The notes under the pieces: model-generated
The model's database searches: none
Told to the model about the DNA's origin: nothing
Seen by the model: only the letters and a program-made list of their open reading frames with translations
Origin: DATKDF01 sp963752045
Lineage (GTDB): Bacteria > Acidobacteriota > Vicinamibacteria > Vicinamibacterales > SCN-69-37
Length of the DNA: 64,000 nucleotides
Assembly: GCA_963752045.1 (NCBI GenBank)
Contig: CAVVWN010000008.1
Location: 558,001-622,000, forward strand
Reading direction: 5' to 3'
Shown: piece by piece, positions 35,147-44,496 of the stretch
How positions within the stretch are numbered: the first letter of the stretch is position 1
How the letters are laid out: the number at the start of each line of letters is the position of its first letter
Translations under genes and position numbers: made by a program

Positions 35147-36532
35147 ATGAAGTTCGCGAAATGCCTGGCGGCGGGAGCGCTCGTCGCGTGTACGGCAGTC
35201 GTCGTGGCCGGACAGGCGCAGACGGCCTCGCCCGCTCAGCCGGTGTCGCACTTCCGCGTGTTTCTCAAGACCGGCGAGCCGCTGCCGAGCTACGGTGAAG
35301 CCGCGATCGTGGGTGATCGAGTGGTCTTCACGCTGCTCGTCGGCGGCGAGACCGACCTCGGGCGGCGGTACCAGCTCGTGGACCTGCCCACAGACGAGGT
35401 CGATCTCGACCGGACCGTGGCGTATGCCAATTCGGTGCGCGGTGCGCACTACGCGGCAACGCGGGGCGAGGCCGACTACGCCGAGATGGCCGCTGAAGTG
35501 TCCCGCGCCCTCGACGAGCTGCCGCTCCTGACTGATGCGGCCGCGAGGCTCGAAGTCGCCGAGCGGGCGCAGGACAGGGTGAGAGACTGGTCGCGTCGCA
35601 GCTACGGCTACCGGGCCGACGAAGTCGACGTGTTCGAAGGGTTGTTCGCGCTCGTGCTCGCTGAGCTCAGGGCCGACGCCGGAATCACACAGCTTTCGGT
35701 CGAGTTGTCTTCACGGTCTCTCCCGAGGGCGATCGAACCGCTCAAACCCGGACCGGATACCGCCGAGAGCGTGCGACTTGCGCTGTCAGCTGCCTCGGCG
35801 GCCGATACCGGCGCTGACCGACTGGCCATTCTGGAAGCGGCCGAGGCCGTGCTCGTGCAGGCGGGGGTGGAGGGCGGCCTCGTCGATGAGGTCCGAACCC
35901 GGCTGGCAGCGGAACATGCGGCAGAGGAGGCGTACGAAGCTCTGGCGAACGACCTGGTTGGCATGGCCGATACGGCGCTCGGCCGCGGCGACCCCGACGC
36001 GGTGTCCTCACTCATTGTCGAGCTCGAGACGCGAGACGCGGCTCTGGGCCGGATGCGGCGGCGGCTGGTTCGCGACCTCGGGCGGCAGCTGGAGCTGAAA
36101 CTGGCTGCCACGAGAGCCTATCGTGCCGCGCTCGACCACTACGAAGCGGTGCGGCCGGCTCTCTTGGGCTACGAGCGTCGAGTCCGCCCGGTACTCTCGG
36201 GCATCGACGGCCTTCGACCGGTGATCGAGGCCGTTCGCGAGATGCGCTTCACCGCCTACGATCGACTGTTGACGGCCGCGAACCGAATCGCGGGACTACA
36301 GGAGCTGCTCGAGAGCATCACCCCGCCGGAAGACCTGTCTGATGTGCACGCGACGCTCACGAGCGCGGTGCACCTGGCGCGTGAGGGCATCGCGAGGCGC
36401 CGCGTTGCCGCCGCCACGACCACGTCCGCCTCCGGCCGGGAGGCTGCGTCAGCGGCCGCCGGGGCGCTGCTCCTCTTTCAGCAGGCGCGGAGCGATCTGG
36501 TGGCCAGGCTCTTTCCACCAAAGCCGCAATAG
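35147..36532 (+). CDS. Secreted alpha-helical protein of unknown function
   Basis: A 461-residue protein with a signal peptide ('LAAGALVACTAVVVAGQA'). The mature part begins with a short beta-rich stretch ('FRVFLKTGEPLPSYGEAAIV'), then becomes almost wholly alpha-helical, rich in Ala, Arg and Glu, with likely coiled coils between residues 160 and 440. No known domain is recognised. It is six bases upstream of addB, but the function seems unrelated. ATG 35147 has AGGAGC nine bases upstream. Confidence 0.7.
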   Translation: MKFAKCLAAGALVACTAVVVAGQAQTASPAQPVSHFRVFLKTGEPLPSYGEAAIVGDRVVFTLLVGGETDLGRRYQLVDLPTDEVDLDRTVAYANSVRGAHYAATRGEADYAEMAAEVSRALDELPLLTDAAARLEVAERAQDRVRDWSRRSYGYRADEVDVFEGLFALVLAELRADAGITQLSVELSSRSLPRAIEPLKPGPDTAESVRLALSAASAADTGADRLAILEAAEAVLVQAGVEGGLVDEVRTRLAAEHAAEEAYEALANDLVGMADTALGRGDPDAVSSLIVELETRDAALGRMRRRLVRDLGRQLELKLAATRAYRAALDHYEAVRPALLGYERRVRPVLSGIDGLRPVIEAVREMRFTAYDRLLTAANRIAGLQELLESITPPEDLSDVHATLTSAVHLAREGIARRRVAAATTTSASGREAASAAAGALLLFQQARSDLVARLFPPKPQ

Positions 36533-36538
36533 CGCGTG

Positions 36539-39532
36539 ATGGACGATCGCACCGGCCGATTCCTCGTGCGCGCTCGCGGGCTGTCGACGTTCCGCGAGGC
36601 GCTCGTCGAGCGGGCCCTTGCCGGCGATTCCCTCGAGGCGCGTCGCCGGATCGTGCTCGTGCCGACCCGCGCGTCAGCGGAGCTGCTCAGGCAGACGATC
36701 GAGCAGTACGCCGGGACGATCGGGCGCGAGGCGTTGATTCTGCCCGACATCCTGACGAGAGACGACTGGATGGCGCGCCTGCACGACCTGCTGCCCGACG
36801 CGCCGCCCCGGCTCTCGCGCATCGAGCGCGAAGTGCTGTTCGAGCGGGCCGCCGTCGAGACCGGTCGACGGGCGAAGCTCGGCGGGGCGCCCTTCGAGAT
36901 ACGGCCCGGCCTCATCGCCGCCATGCTCGAGTTCTACGACGAGCTGCGGCGGCGCCAGCGTACGGTGCGACGCTTCGTCCGGGCGCTCTTCGAGGAGCTG
37001 CGCGTCGAACGGGGCACCGACCGCGGAACCGAGTCGCTCATTCACCAGACGGCCTTCCTCGCGTTCACGTTTCTCGCCTATCAACGGCTGGTGGCTGCAA
37101 GCGGAGCCCTCGACGAACACGGCTTGCGCGAGCGGCTGCTCGCACGCCGCGACCCGACGCCGTTTTCCCATGTCATCGTGGCCGTGGCCGATCGGCCCTC
37201 AGACCCGCGCGGGCTCTGGCCGGCCGACTTCGACCTGCTCGGCCGGCTGCCGGGCATCGATCGCCTCGATGTCGTGGTGACCGACGAAATACACGACGCG
37301 GGATTCCGCGAGCGGCTCGAGCGCGAGCTTCCGGGCATAGAAGAGGTGAGGCAGACCGGTTCGCCCGCCTCGCCCGTGCTCGTGCTGCCCGACGACGGAA
37401 CTCGCGGCGCGCTCACGTTCATCAGCCGCGATCGTGAGGAGGAGCTGCGGGACGTGGCGCGGGCGATCCGGGCGAGGGCCGATACGGCCACCGGGCGGCT
37501 CGACGAAGCCGCAGCGGTGGTCTTTCAGCGGCCGCTGCCGTATCTCTACCTGGCGCGTCAGGTGTTCGCCGACGCGCACGTTCCCTACCAGGCGTTCGAC
37601 GCGTTGCCGCTCGCGAGCGAGCCTTATGCGGCGCTGCTCGATCTCGTGCTCGCGTTTGCGAGGACGGGAGGCACCCGGGAGGCGGCGGTCTCGCTGCTGC
37701 GATCGCCGCTCGTCGCCTTTGCCACCGGCGGCGAGCCGCTCGACCCGGCCGCCGTCTCCGCGCTCGATGTGGTGCTCTCCGAGCGACGGGCCACCGGCGA
37801 CGCCCGCACGTATGGCGCGGAGGTCCAGCGGTTCTTCGGCGATCGCGATACTCGCGGCCGGGTCGTGCGTGCGGGCGCCGAGCGGGCTGCGGCCGTTGCC
37901 GCCGCCATCGCGCGTGCGCTCGAGGGCTTTCGTGACGCGACGGAAGCCTCGAGGCAAGTGTCCACCGTCGCCAGGTTTCTCCGGCACCACGAGCGGCCAG
38001 TCCCGGCCGACGACCCGCTCGGCGAGCGCCACCTGCGGGCGCGGGCGGCGGTGCTCGGAGCGCTCGACGGCCTCGCTGCCGCCTGGGCTCGCCATGACGA
38101 TGTCCCCCGCAGCGAAGACGCGCTGACCGCGGCCATTCACCAGTGTGTCGAGCGGCAGACATTCTCGCCGCGGCACGGTCATGAGGGCGTTCACCTGGTC
38201 GATGCCGTGGCCGCGCGGTTCGGAGCGTTCGCCCACGTTCATCTCGTGGGCCTCGTCGAGACGGACTGGCCCGAACGGCCTCGCCGCAGCGTCTTCTACA
38301 GCAGCGGGCTGCTCTCCGCGATGGGCTGGCCGCAGGATGTCGATCACGGCCGGGACCAGCAGGCCGCCTTCGCTGACCTGCTCGGGCTGGCCTCGCGCAC
38401 GACCACGCTGCACGGCTTCGAGCTCGAAGGCGACACGCTCGTGGCGGCCTCGCCCATGGCCGAGCTGGCGCGCGGGCTTCCGGGCGCGGTGACGCCGCCC
38501 GCAGGCCGGCGGCTGACCTTCCCGGACGAAGTGCTGGCCGTTGCTCACGCCGACGCCGCCCCGGCTGCGCTCGACCCGGTGCCAGCCTCCTGGCTCGCCC
38601 TGCGCCGGCTGCGGCCACCCCTTGGTGATCCCCGGTACTCGGGCACGTTGCCACCGAGGCCCCGTGATGTGTACCGCGTGAGCCGGGTGGACCGTTACGT
38701 CGATTGTCCGTTCAAGTACTTCGCCGAAACCGTGCTCGCCCTTCCCGAGGAACGCGAGGACGCGGCCGGCTTGACGCCGATCGAGCGGGGCATGCTCGTG
38801 CACGACCTGTTCGAGCGCTTCTATCGCGCCTGGCAGGCCGACGGCCTCGGCGCGATTACGCCCGACACCCTCCCGGAGGCGGTGGCCCGCTTCGGCCGGC
38901 TCACCCTCGACGCGCTGTCGAAGCTCCCCGAGGCCGACCGTGCGCTCGAAGAGACCCGTCTGCTCGGCTCGATCGTCGGCCGCGGACTGGGCGAGCGTGT
39001 CTTCGAGCTCGAGGCCGATGCGGGCGGCACGATCCGCGAGCGCCTGCTCGAGTACCCCCTGGCCGGCACGTTCTCGTTCCCCGAGCTCGGCGGTCTGCGC
39101 GAGGCCTCCATCGAGATTCGTGGCAAGGCCGACCGGATTGACGTCTTCGAGGACGGGTCGCTGCGTGTCATCGACTACAAGCTCGGGCGGCTGCCGGACA
39201 CCGACACGTCCGTGCAGATCGGCGTCTACGCGCACGCCGCGCGCCAGGCGCTCGAAGCGCGCGACGGCCGTCCCCACGAGGTGCGCGCGGCGATGTACCT
39301 GGCGTTTGGCGACGATCGCAATCTCGAAGGGCGGCTGGGCGGGAAGGATCAGCCGGCCTCGCTCGCTGTCGAGGCCCGGGCCGCCGATTTCGCCTCCGCG
39401 GTGGCGCGCATCGAAGCCGGCGAGTTCCCGCCGCAGCCGAAGCGGCCGTCCGACTGCCAGTGGTGCGCCGTCGCGGGCGTGTGTCGCAAGGAATACCGGG
39501 TGGAGAGTGATGAACCAGCCGAGTCTGTTTGA
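36539..39532 (+). CDS. addB: AddB-type nuclease subunit of a helicase-nuclease
   Basis: A 997-residue protein of the AddB/RexB-like family that works with AddA to resect double-strand breaks for RecA. The C-terminal PD-(D/E)xK nuclease is intact: 'GMLVHDLFERFY', then 'EIRGKADRIDVFEDGS' and 'RVIDYKLGR'. Cys near residue 722 ('YVDCPFKYF') and three near 973-982 ('CQWCAVAGVC') form the four-cysteine Fe-S site that frames the nuclease. The N-terminal helicase fold has no Walker A, as expected for AddB. It overlaps addA by 23 bp. Confidence 0.92.
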   Translation: MDDRTGRFLVRARGLSTFREALVERALAGDSLEARRRIVLVPTRASAELLRQTIEQYAGTIGREALILPDILTRDDWMARLHDLLPDAPPRLSRIEREVLFERAAVETGRRAKLGGAPFEIRPGLIAAMLEFYDELRRRQRTVRRFVRALFEELRVERGTDRGTESLIHQTAFLAFTFLAYQRLVAASGALDEHGLRERLLARRDPTPFSHVIVAVADRPSDPRGLWPADFDLLGRLPGIDRLDVVVTDEIHDAGFRERLERELPGIEEVRQTGSPASPVLVLPDDGTRGALTFISRDREEELRDVARAIRARADTATGRLDEAAAVVFQRPLPYLYLARQVFADAHVPYQAFDALPLASEPYAALLDLVLAFARTGGTREAAVSLLRSPLVAFATGGEPLDPAAVSALDVVLSERRATGDARTYGAEVQRFFGDRDTRGRVVRAGAERAAAVAAAIARALEGFRDATEASRQVSTVARFLRHHERPVPADDPLGERHLRARAAVLGALDGLAAAWARHDDVPRSEDALTAAIHQCVERQTFSPRHGHEGVHLVDAVAARFGAFAHVHLVGLVETDWPERPRRSVFYSSGLLSAMGWPQDVDHGRDQQAAFADLLGLASRTTTLHGFELEGDTLVAASPMAELARGLPGAVTPPAGRRLTFPDEVLAVAHADAAPAALDPVPASWLALRRLRPPLGDPRYSGTLPPRPRDVYRVSRVDRYVDCPFKYFAETVLALPEEREDAAGLTPIERGMLVHDLFERFYRAWQADGLGAITPDTLPEAVARFGRLTLDALSKLPEADRALEETRLLGSIVGRGLGERVFELEADAGGTIRERLLEYPLAGTFSFPELGGLREASIEIRGKADRIDVFEDGSLRVIDYKLGRLPDTDTSVQIGVYAHAARQALEARDGRPHEVRAAMYLAFGDDRNLEGRLGGKDQPASLAVEARAADFASAVARIEAGEFPPQPKRPSDCQWCAVAGVCRKEYRVESDEPAESV

Positions 39533-42500
39533 CGTGCCTCCCGACGAGCAGCCGCCCGACCAGGCTGCCCGTACGTTTGCCGTCGACCCGGCGCACCACG
39601 TCGTGCTCGAGGCGTCGGCTGGCACCGGCAAGACGCGCGTGCTCGTGGACCGGTACGTACGCCTGCTCTCCGATGGCGTCGATCCCCGTCACATCCTCGC
39701 CGTGACGTTTACCCGGAAGGCGGCCGCCGAAATGCGCGAGCGGGTCCTGACCGAGCTCCGGCGGCAGGCCGAGGCGCGGACCCTCACGGCGGGCCGATGG
39801 GCGGCCTTGCGAAGCCGCATCCCGGACATCCAGATCGCCACGATCGACGCGTTCTGTTTCGGCCTGCTGCGTGAGTTTCCCCTCGAGGCCGACGTCGACC
39901 CGGCGTTCGAAATCGCCGACGAAACGGAGATGGCGCGGTTCATCGACGAAGCGCTCGATCTGGCCTTCAGATCCGTCCGTGGCGTGATGGTCGACGACGA
40001 GCGCCTCCGACTGCTGCTGACTCGGGTGAAGCAGCCGGTGCTCCGGGATGCGCTGGCGGTGCTCATCGACCGCCGTCACATCGCGCTTCCGGCCGTGGCC
40101 GCCTTCGTCAAGCGGCAGGCCGGCGCCGGGACCGCTGTCGAGGCGGCCGCCTCTTTTGTCGAGCGAGTGCGGCAGCGCCTGGCCGCGTCACCCGACCGGG
40201 CCGGCCTCGTCGACGACGGCCCCCTGGGCGCGCCGGAGTTCCGCTGGCTGCACCACGACCTCCAGAACCTCGAGGCCTTCCTCACGGCCGAGCCGGCGCG
40301 GGTCCAGCAGCTGCGCTGGCGGCTCGAGCGGTACTTCCTGACCAAGGCGGGCGCGCCGAGACAGCGGCTCGGACAGGCTTTCAAGGCCGGCACGTTCCCG
40401 TCGGCCGACGCGAAACGCAGGCACGAGCTTGCCGTGCGCAATCTCGCGCCGGGAATCCTCGACGACCTCAGAGAGCTCGACGCCGATGTGAACGGCCTGC
40501 TCTCGCGAGGCCTGCTCCGCCTGCTGACAATCGCCGTGCGGCTGTACGAGCGCCTGCTCTCCGAGCACGCGCTCATGGACTTTGCCGGCATGCTGGCCAA
40601 GTCCGTGGCCCTGCTCGAGCGCCAGGAGGAGTTCGCCCGGAGCCGGCTCAAGCTGCAGTCGCGATATCACCACCTGCTCGTGGACGAATTCCAGGACACG
40701 AGCCGTTTGCAGTGGCGCCTGGTCGAGCTGCTCGTCGAAGCCTGGGGGGAAGGCGAGGGGGCGGCCGACGCCCCGACGTCGATCTTCATCGTGGGCGATC
40801 GCAAGCAGTCGATCTACCGGTTCCGGCACGCCGACGTCAGGCTGCTCGACGAGGCCGCCCGCAAGATCGGGGCGCTGCGGCCGGACCGGCCCGCACGCAG
40901 GGCCATCTCCCACAGCTTTCGCGCCGTCCCGGAGCTTCTGGCGTTCATCAACGCGTTGTCGCAGGAAATTGTGGGCGACGCGGAACTCGACGAGCGGTTT
41001 CGGTACGAGGCCGCCGATCAGTTTCCGGTTGGCGCCATCGCCGAAGGCGCCAGGCGTGACGGCGAACCGGTGGTCGGGATCGTGGCCGAGGCGTCCATGG
41101 AGGCATCGGCTGCTGCGGTGGCAAGCGAAGTGCGCCGGGTGCTCGACTCGGGACACGTGCGCAGCGACGCGGGAACCCGTCCTGTGCGCCCCGACGACAT
41201 CGCCATACTCTTTCGAGCTCGCGCTGGCCACCAGTACTTCGAAGAAGCGCTCGAATCGCGCGGCATTCGCACGTATGTCTACAAGGGGTTGGGCTTCTTC
41301 GACGCGCCGGAGGTCCAGGACCTGCAGGCGCTGCTCAGATACCTGGCGGTTCCCGACTCGGACCTCCGCGCGGCGGAGCTGATGCGTTCGAGGCTGATTC
41401 GGATCTCGGACACCGGCCTGGCCGCGCTCTCGCCGAACCTGGCCGAGGCACTCGGCAGCCTGGACTTCGAGCCGAGCGCGGCCGACCTCGATGACCTCGA
41501 TCGGGCGCTACTCGAGCAGGCCCGCGCGAGCCTGGCCAAGTGGCGCTCGCTCGCGGCGCGCCTGCCGCCTTCCGAGCTCGTCGACCTTGTCCTCAGCGAG
41601 TCCGCGTATGCGTTCGAGATGCGGGGACGGCGACTGGAGCAGGCCCGCGAGAACATCAAGAAGGTGCGATTGCTCGTGCGGCGCGTCGAGAGCCGAGGGT
41701 ATGCCACGCTCGGTCGCCTTGCGGAGCACTTCGAGACGCTCCGTGCCGGCGATGAGTCGAACGCGATTGTCGGCGCGGCCGGATGCGTCAATCTCATGAC
41801 GATTCATGCCGCCAAGGGGCTCGAGTTCCCGATCGTGTTCCTCGTGAACCTCCACGTGTCCGGCCGGGGTCGAAGCGCCGTCTCCGTGATCGAGCGCAGC
41901 GTGGACGAGCAGCCCGAGGTGGCGTTTCAGTCGAGCGAGGGCACCAGGCTCGAGGACCGGCGCGAGCAGGAGGAGCTCCGACGTTTGTTGTACGTCGCGG
42001 CGACGCGCGCGCGCGACCGGCTGTACCTCGCCGCCGAGCTCGATGCCAAGGGGCGCTTGCGGAAGGGAAGTCGGAGCCTCGCGGCGCTGCTTCCCACGAG
42101 CCTGGCCGATGCCTTCGCGGCCGCACCGCACGAAGACGTCGTACGGTGGCGTTCCATGGACGGAGCGTTCGATCTGCGTGTGGCCAAGTGCGACGGACGC
42201 CCGGTTACGGTCGAAGAGCCGGCGGAGGTCGCGCCGGTGTCCGTGGATCTCGGCCTCCTCGAGCAGTCCGGCCGACGGATCGTCGCGGCCACCGACAGCC
42301 TGCCCACAGGCCAGGCTCGGAGGCGGCCCGCGAGGCCGGGACGTGCCCCCGCGGTCGAGCGGGTCATCGGCACCATCGTCCACCGGCTGTTTCAACTCCG
42401 GCTGAGCCCTGAGCTCGACAAGCCCGCGGTGGCTCGGCGCGCGGCCGGGCTGCTGGCCGAGGCCGACGTCATTGACATCTCGGACCCGGCCGTCGTGGCC

Positions 42501-42800
42501 GAAGAATCGGCCGCGCTCTTCATCCGGCTTCGCGAGAAGCCTGAGCTGGAGGCGGCACTGGCGGGCGGTGACGCCCACTACGAAGTGCCGTTCTCGTGGG
42601 CCCCGACCGACGAGCCAGACCGGCTCGTCCGGGGCGTCGTCGATTGTCTCATCCGGCGTCGAGACGGAGGCCTGACGATTCTGGAGTTCAAGACCGGCGA
42701 GCCGCGCGTCGAGCATGAACAGCAGGCCCGGCAGTACGCAGCGGCGGTACGGGCCGCGCTGGGCGCGGACCGGGTTGACGTGAAGATCCTGTACCCCTGA
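39510..42800 (+). CDS. addA: AddA-type UvrD-like helicase-nuclease subunit
   Basis: A 1096-residue superfamily 1A helicase fused to a nuclease. Walker A is 'LEASAGTGKTRVLVDRY', Walker B 'LLVDEFQDTSRLQW', motif III 'IVGDRKQSIYRFRHAD', motif V 'MTIHAAKGLEFPIVF' and motif VI 'LYVAATRARDRLYLA'. The C-terminal RecB-type nuclease is seen in 'GTIVHRLFQL', 'VVDCLIRRRDGGLTILEFKTG' and 'QARQYAAAV'. With addB it forms a two-nuclease AddAB complex. ATG 39510 follows GGAGA inside the end of addB. Confidence 0.95.
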   Translation: MNQPSLFDVPPDEQPPDQAARTFAVDPAHHVVLEASAGTGKTRVLVDRYVRLLSDGVDPRHILAVTFTRKAAAEMRERVLTELRRQAEARTLTAGRWAALRSRIPDIQIATIDAFCFGLLREFPLEADVDPAFEIADETEMARFIDEALDLAFRSVRGVMVDDERLRLLLTRVKQPVLRDALAVLIDRRHIALPAVAAFVKRQAGAGTAVEAAASFVERVRQRLAASPDRAGLVDDGPLGAPEFRWLHHDLQNLEAFLTAEPARVQQLRWRLERYFLTKAGAPRQRLGQAFKAGTFPSADAKRRHELAVRNLAPGILDDLRELDADVNGLLSRGLLRLLTIAVRLYERLLSEHALMDFAGMLAKSVALLERQEEFARSRLKLQSRYHHLLVDEFQDTSRLQWRLVELLVEAWGEGEGAADAPTSIFIVGDRKQSIYRFRHADVRLLDEAARKIGALRPDRPARRAISHSFRAVPELLAFINALSQEIVGDAELDERFRYEAADQFPVGAIAEGARRDGEPVVGIVAEASMEASAAAVASEVRRVLDSGHVRSDAGTRPVRPDDIAILFRARAGHQYFEEALESRGIRTYVYKGLGFFDAPEVQDLQALLRYLAVPDSDLRAAELMRSRLIRISDTGLAALSPNLAEALGSLDFEPSAADLDDLDRALLEQARASLAKWRSLAARLPPSELVDLVLSESAYAFEMRGRRLEQARENIKKVRLLVRRVESRGYATLGRLAEHFETLRAGDESNAIVGAAGCVNLMTIHAAKGLEFPIVFLVNLHVSGRGRSAVSVIERSVDEQPEVAFQSSEGTRLEDRREQEELRRLLYVAATRARDRLYLAAELDAKGRLRKGSRSLAALLPTSLADAFAAAPHEDVVRWRSMDGAFDLRVAKCDGRPVTVEEPAEVAPVSVDLGLLEQSGRRIVAATDSLPTGQARRRPARPGRAPAVERVIGTIVHRLFQLRLSPELDKPAVARRAAGLLAEADVIDISDPAVVAEESAALFIRLREKPELEAALAGGDAHYEVPFSWAPTDEPDRLVRGVVDCLIRRRDGGLTILEFKTGEPRVEHEQQARQYAAAVRAALGADRVDVKILYP

Positions 42801-42864
42801 GATCGGTGAGTGCGATACACTCACGCTCAGGGTCGTCTTGGGCGGCCCAAACGGAGTAGATGCA

Positions 42865-43089
42865 TTGCCTTTGACGTGTCCGAATTGTGGGAATTCCGAG
42901 AATTTTCTAGTCAAGACCCTCCAGATGCACCTCATGCGCATCTCGGACGGGCAGTTCCAGCCTCCGCAGGAGGAAGGGCGCCCGGCCCTGGTGGAGGTGC
43001 TCTGCGACGAGTGCGACGCAACAGTGGACCTCGACGCGCTCGACCCGGCGTCGCGCCGTGAGATGCTCGGCACGCTGGGGGCTCGCTGA
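42865..43089 (+). CDS. Small zinc-ribbon protein
   Basis: A 74-residue protein with two CxxC pairs ('TCPNCGNSENF' and 'LCDECDATVDL'), a likely zinc ribbon. TTG 42865 is the probable start, after GGAG; TACACT at 42816-42821 is a possible -10. The middle carries the charged stretch 'MHLMRISDGQFQPPQEEGRP'. It stands between addA and the J-domain-like gene. Function unknown. Confidence 0.65.
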   Translation: MPLTCPNCGNSENFLVKTLQMHLMRISDGQFQPPQEEGRPALVEVLCDECDATVDLDALDPASRREMLGTLGAR

Positions 43090-43115
43090 GGCAGCGGTAT
43101 TTGCCACTACGAGCC

Positions 43116-43370
43116 GTGCACGACTACTTCCAGATTCTCGGAGTGGCTCCTGATGCCGGCGCCCGCGACATTCGCGCGGCCTGCGCGCGGCACGCCGCCA
43201 GGCCGCATGCGGACCTGCTTGCGGCCGAGCATCGGCAGGATGTGGCCCCGGCCGGCACGGGCTCGATGACCGGAATGCCGCGCGATCTCGTGGACGTCGC
43301 CATCGACCTCCCCGACTTGTCCGCGGTCATCGATCGCATGCAAACAGCCTTCTTCAGGTCACCGCGCTAA
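43116..43370 (+). CDS. Small J-domain-like protein without the HPD motif
   Basis: An 84-residue protein whose start 'HDYFQILGVAPDAGARDIRA' matches helix I/II of a J domain. However, the invariant HPD tripeptide is absent ('HAARPHADLLAAEH' follows), so stimulation of DnaK is unlikely. The C-terminal half ('DVAIDLPDLSAVIDRMQTAF') is not J-like. GTG 43116 mimics the usual MxDYY start; TTG 43101 has a better-spaced GAGG. It lies eight bases upstream of mrp. Confidence 0.55.
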   Translation: MHDYFQILGVAPDAGARDIRAACARHAARPHADLLAAEHRQDVAPAGTGSMTGMPRDLVDVAIDLPDLSAVIDRMQTAFFRSPR

Positions 43371-43378
43371 GGCGGTTC

Positions 43379-44461
43379 ATGTCTGTGCTCAGCGACGCCG
43401 CCGTACTCGATGCCCTTCGCGCCGTCCAGGATCCCGATCTGCACAGGGACATCGTTGCGCTGGGGTTCGTCAAGAACCTGCGGATCGACGGCGGCCGCGT
43501 GGCCTTCACGATCGAGCTGACGACGCCGGCCTGCCCCGTGAAGGACCTGATGCGAGATCAGGCGCGGGCGGCCGTGTCGGCCGTGCCGGGTGTCACCGAC
43601 GTCAGCATCGAGATGACGGCGTCCGTTCGGGCCGTGTCGCGACCCGAGACCGGGCGCGCGCCGGTCGACGGCGTGAAGAACATCATCGCCGTGGGCGCCG
43701 GGAAGGGCGGTGTGGGAAAGACCACCGTGGCGGTGAATCTGGCGGCCGCTCTTGCCGCTCGGGGCAGCCGCGTGGCTTTGCTCGACGGCGACATGTACGG
43801 CCCGAACGTGCCCATCATGCTGGGGCTCCGGACCCAGCTCGAAACCGACGGCCAGAAGATCGTCCCGGCCGAGCGCTACGGGATACAGGTCGTCTCCATG
43901 GGCTTTCTCACGCAGGACGACGCGCCGGTCATCTGGCGCGGCCCGATGCTGCACGGAGCCATTCAGCAGTTCTTCCGCGAAGTGCGATGGACCGACATCG
44001 ACTATCTCTTCGTGGACATGCCGCCCGGCACCGGCGACGTGGCCCTCAGTCTCAGCCAGACCGTACCGGTGAGCGGCGCCGTGCTCGTGACCACGCCGCA
44101 GTCGGTCGCGCTCGCCGACACCCGTCGGGCCGTCCAGATGTACCGCAAGCTCAACATCCCCACGATCGGGCTGATCGAGAACATGAGCCATTTCGTGTGC
44201 CCGGGTTGCGGCAGGGAAACGGACCTGTTCGGCAAGGGTGGTGGGGAACGACTGGCCGACGAGCTGTCGGTGCCCTGCCTTGGCCAGATCCCGCTCTACG
44301 AGCCGGTCCGGCGCGGCGGGGACGCAGGTGTGCCAATCGTGCTGGGCGATCCCGGGTCGGCGCCGGCCGTCGCGCTCGTGGCCGCGGCCGAGCGTGTGGC
44401 CCAGCAGGTGTCGATCGCTTCATTCGCCAGGCGGTCCATTCCGCTTCAGCCGATCAACTAG
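43379..44461 (+). CDS. mrp: Mrp/ApbC-type Fe-S cluster carrier ATPase
   Basis: A 360-residue P-loop protein of the Mrp/NBP35 family that binds and transfers [4Fe-4S] clusters. The N-terminal MIP18/DUF59 domain (residues about 5-80) is followed by the deviant Walker A 'GAGKGGVGKTTVAVNLA', 'LDGDMYGPNVPIMLG' and the CxxC cluster site 'CPGCGRETDLFGKGGGE'. ATG 43379 opens the family N-terminus. It precedes the M16 peptidase pair by 35 bp. Confidence 0.95.
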   Translation: MSVLSDAAVLDALRAVQDPDLHRDIVALGFVKNLRIDGGRVAFTIELTTPACPVKDLMRDQARAAVSAVPGVTDVSIEMTASVRAVSRPETGRAPVDGVKNIIAVGAGKGGVGKTTVAVNLAAALAARGSRVALLDGDMYGPNVPIMLGLRTQLETDGQKIVPAERYGIQVVSMGFLTQDDAPVIWRGPMLHGAIQQFFREVRWTDIDYLFVDMPPGTGDVALSLSQTVPVSGAVLVTTPQSVALADTRRAVQMYRKLNIPTIGLIENMSHFVCPGCGRETDLFGKGGGERLADELSVPCLGQIPLYEPVRRGGDAGVPIVLGDPGSAPAVALVAAAERVAQQVSIASFARRSIPLQPIN

Positions 44462-44496
44462 GACGACGCCGGGCGCGTCCCGCCGTCCCGCGATCC

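Noticed and set aside
37199..39631. Long minus-strand open frame (about 810 codons) opposite addB/addA
   Set aside because: It is the antisense frame of a GC-rich gene, with no motif; addB and addA in the sense direction are clear.
41508..43073. Long minus-strand open frame opposite addA
   Set aside because: Antisense shadow of addA without recognisable domains.
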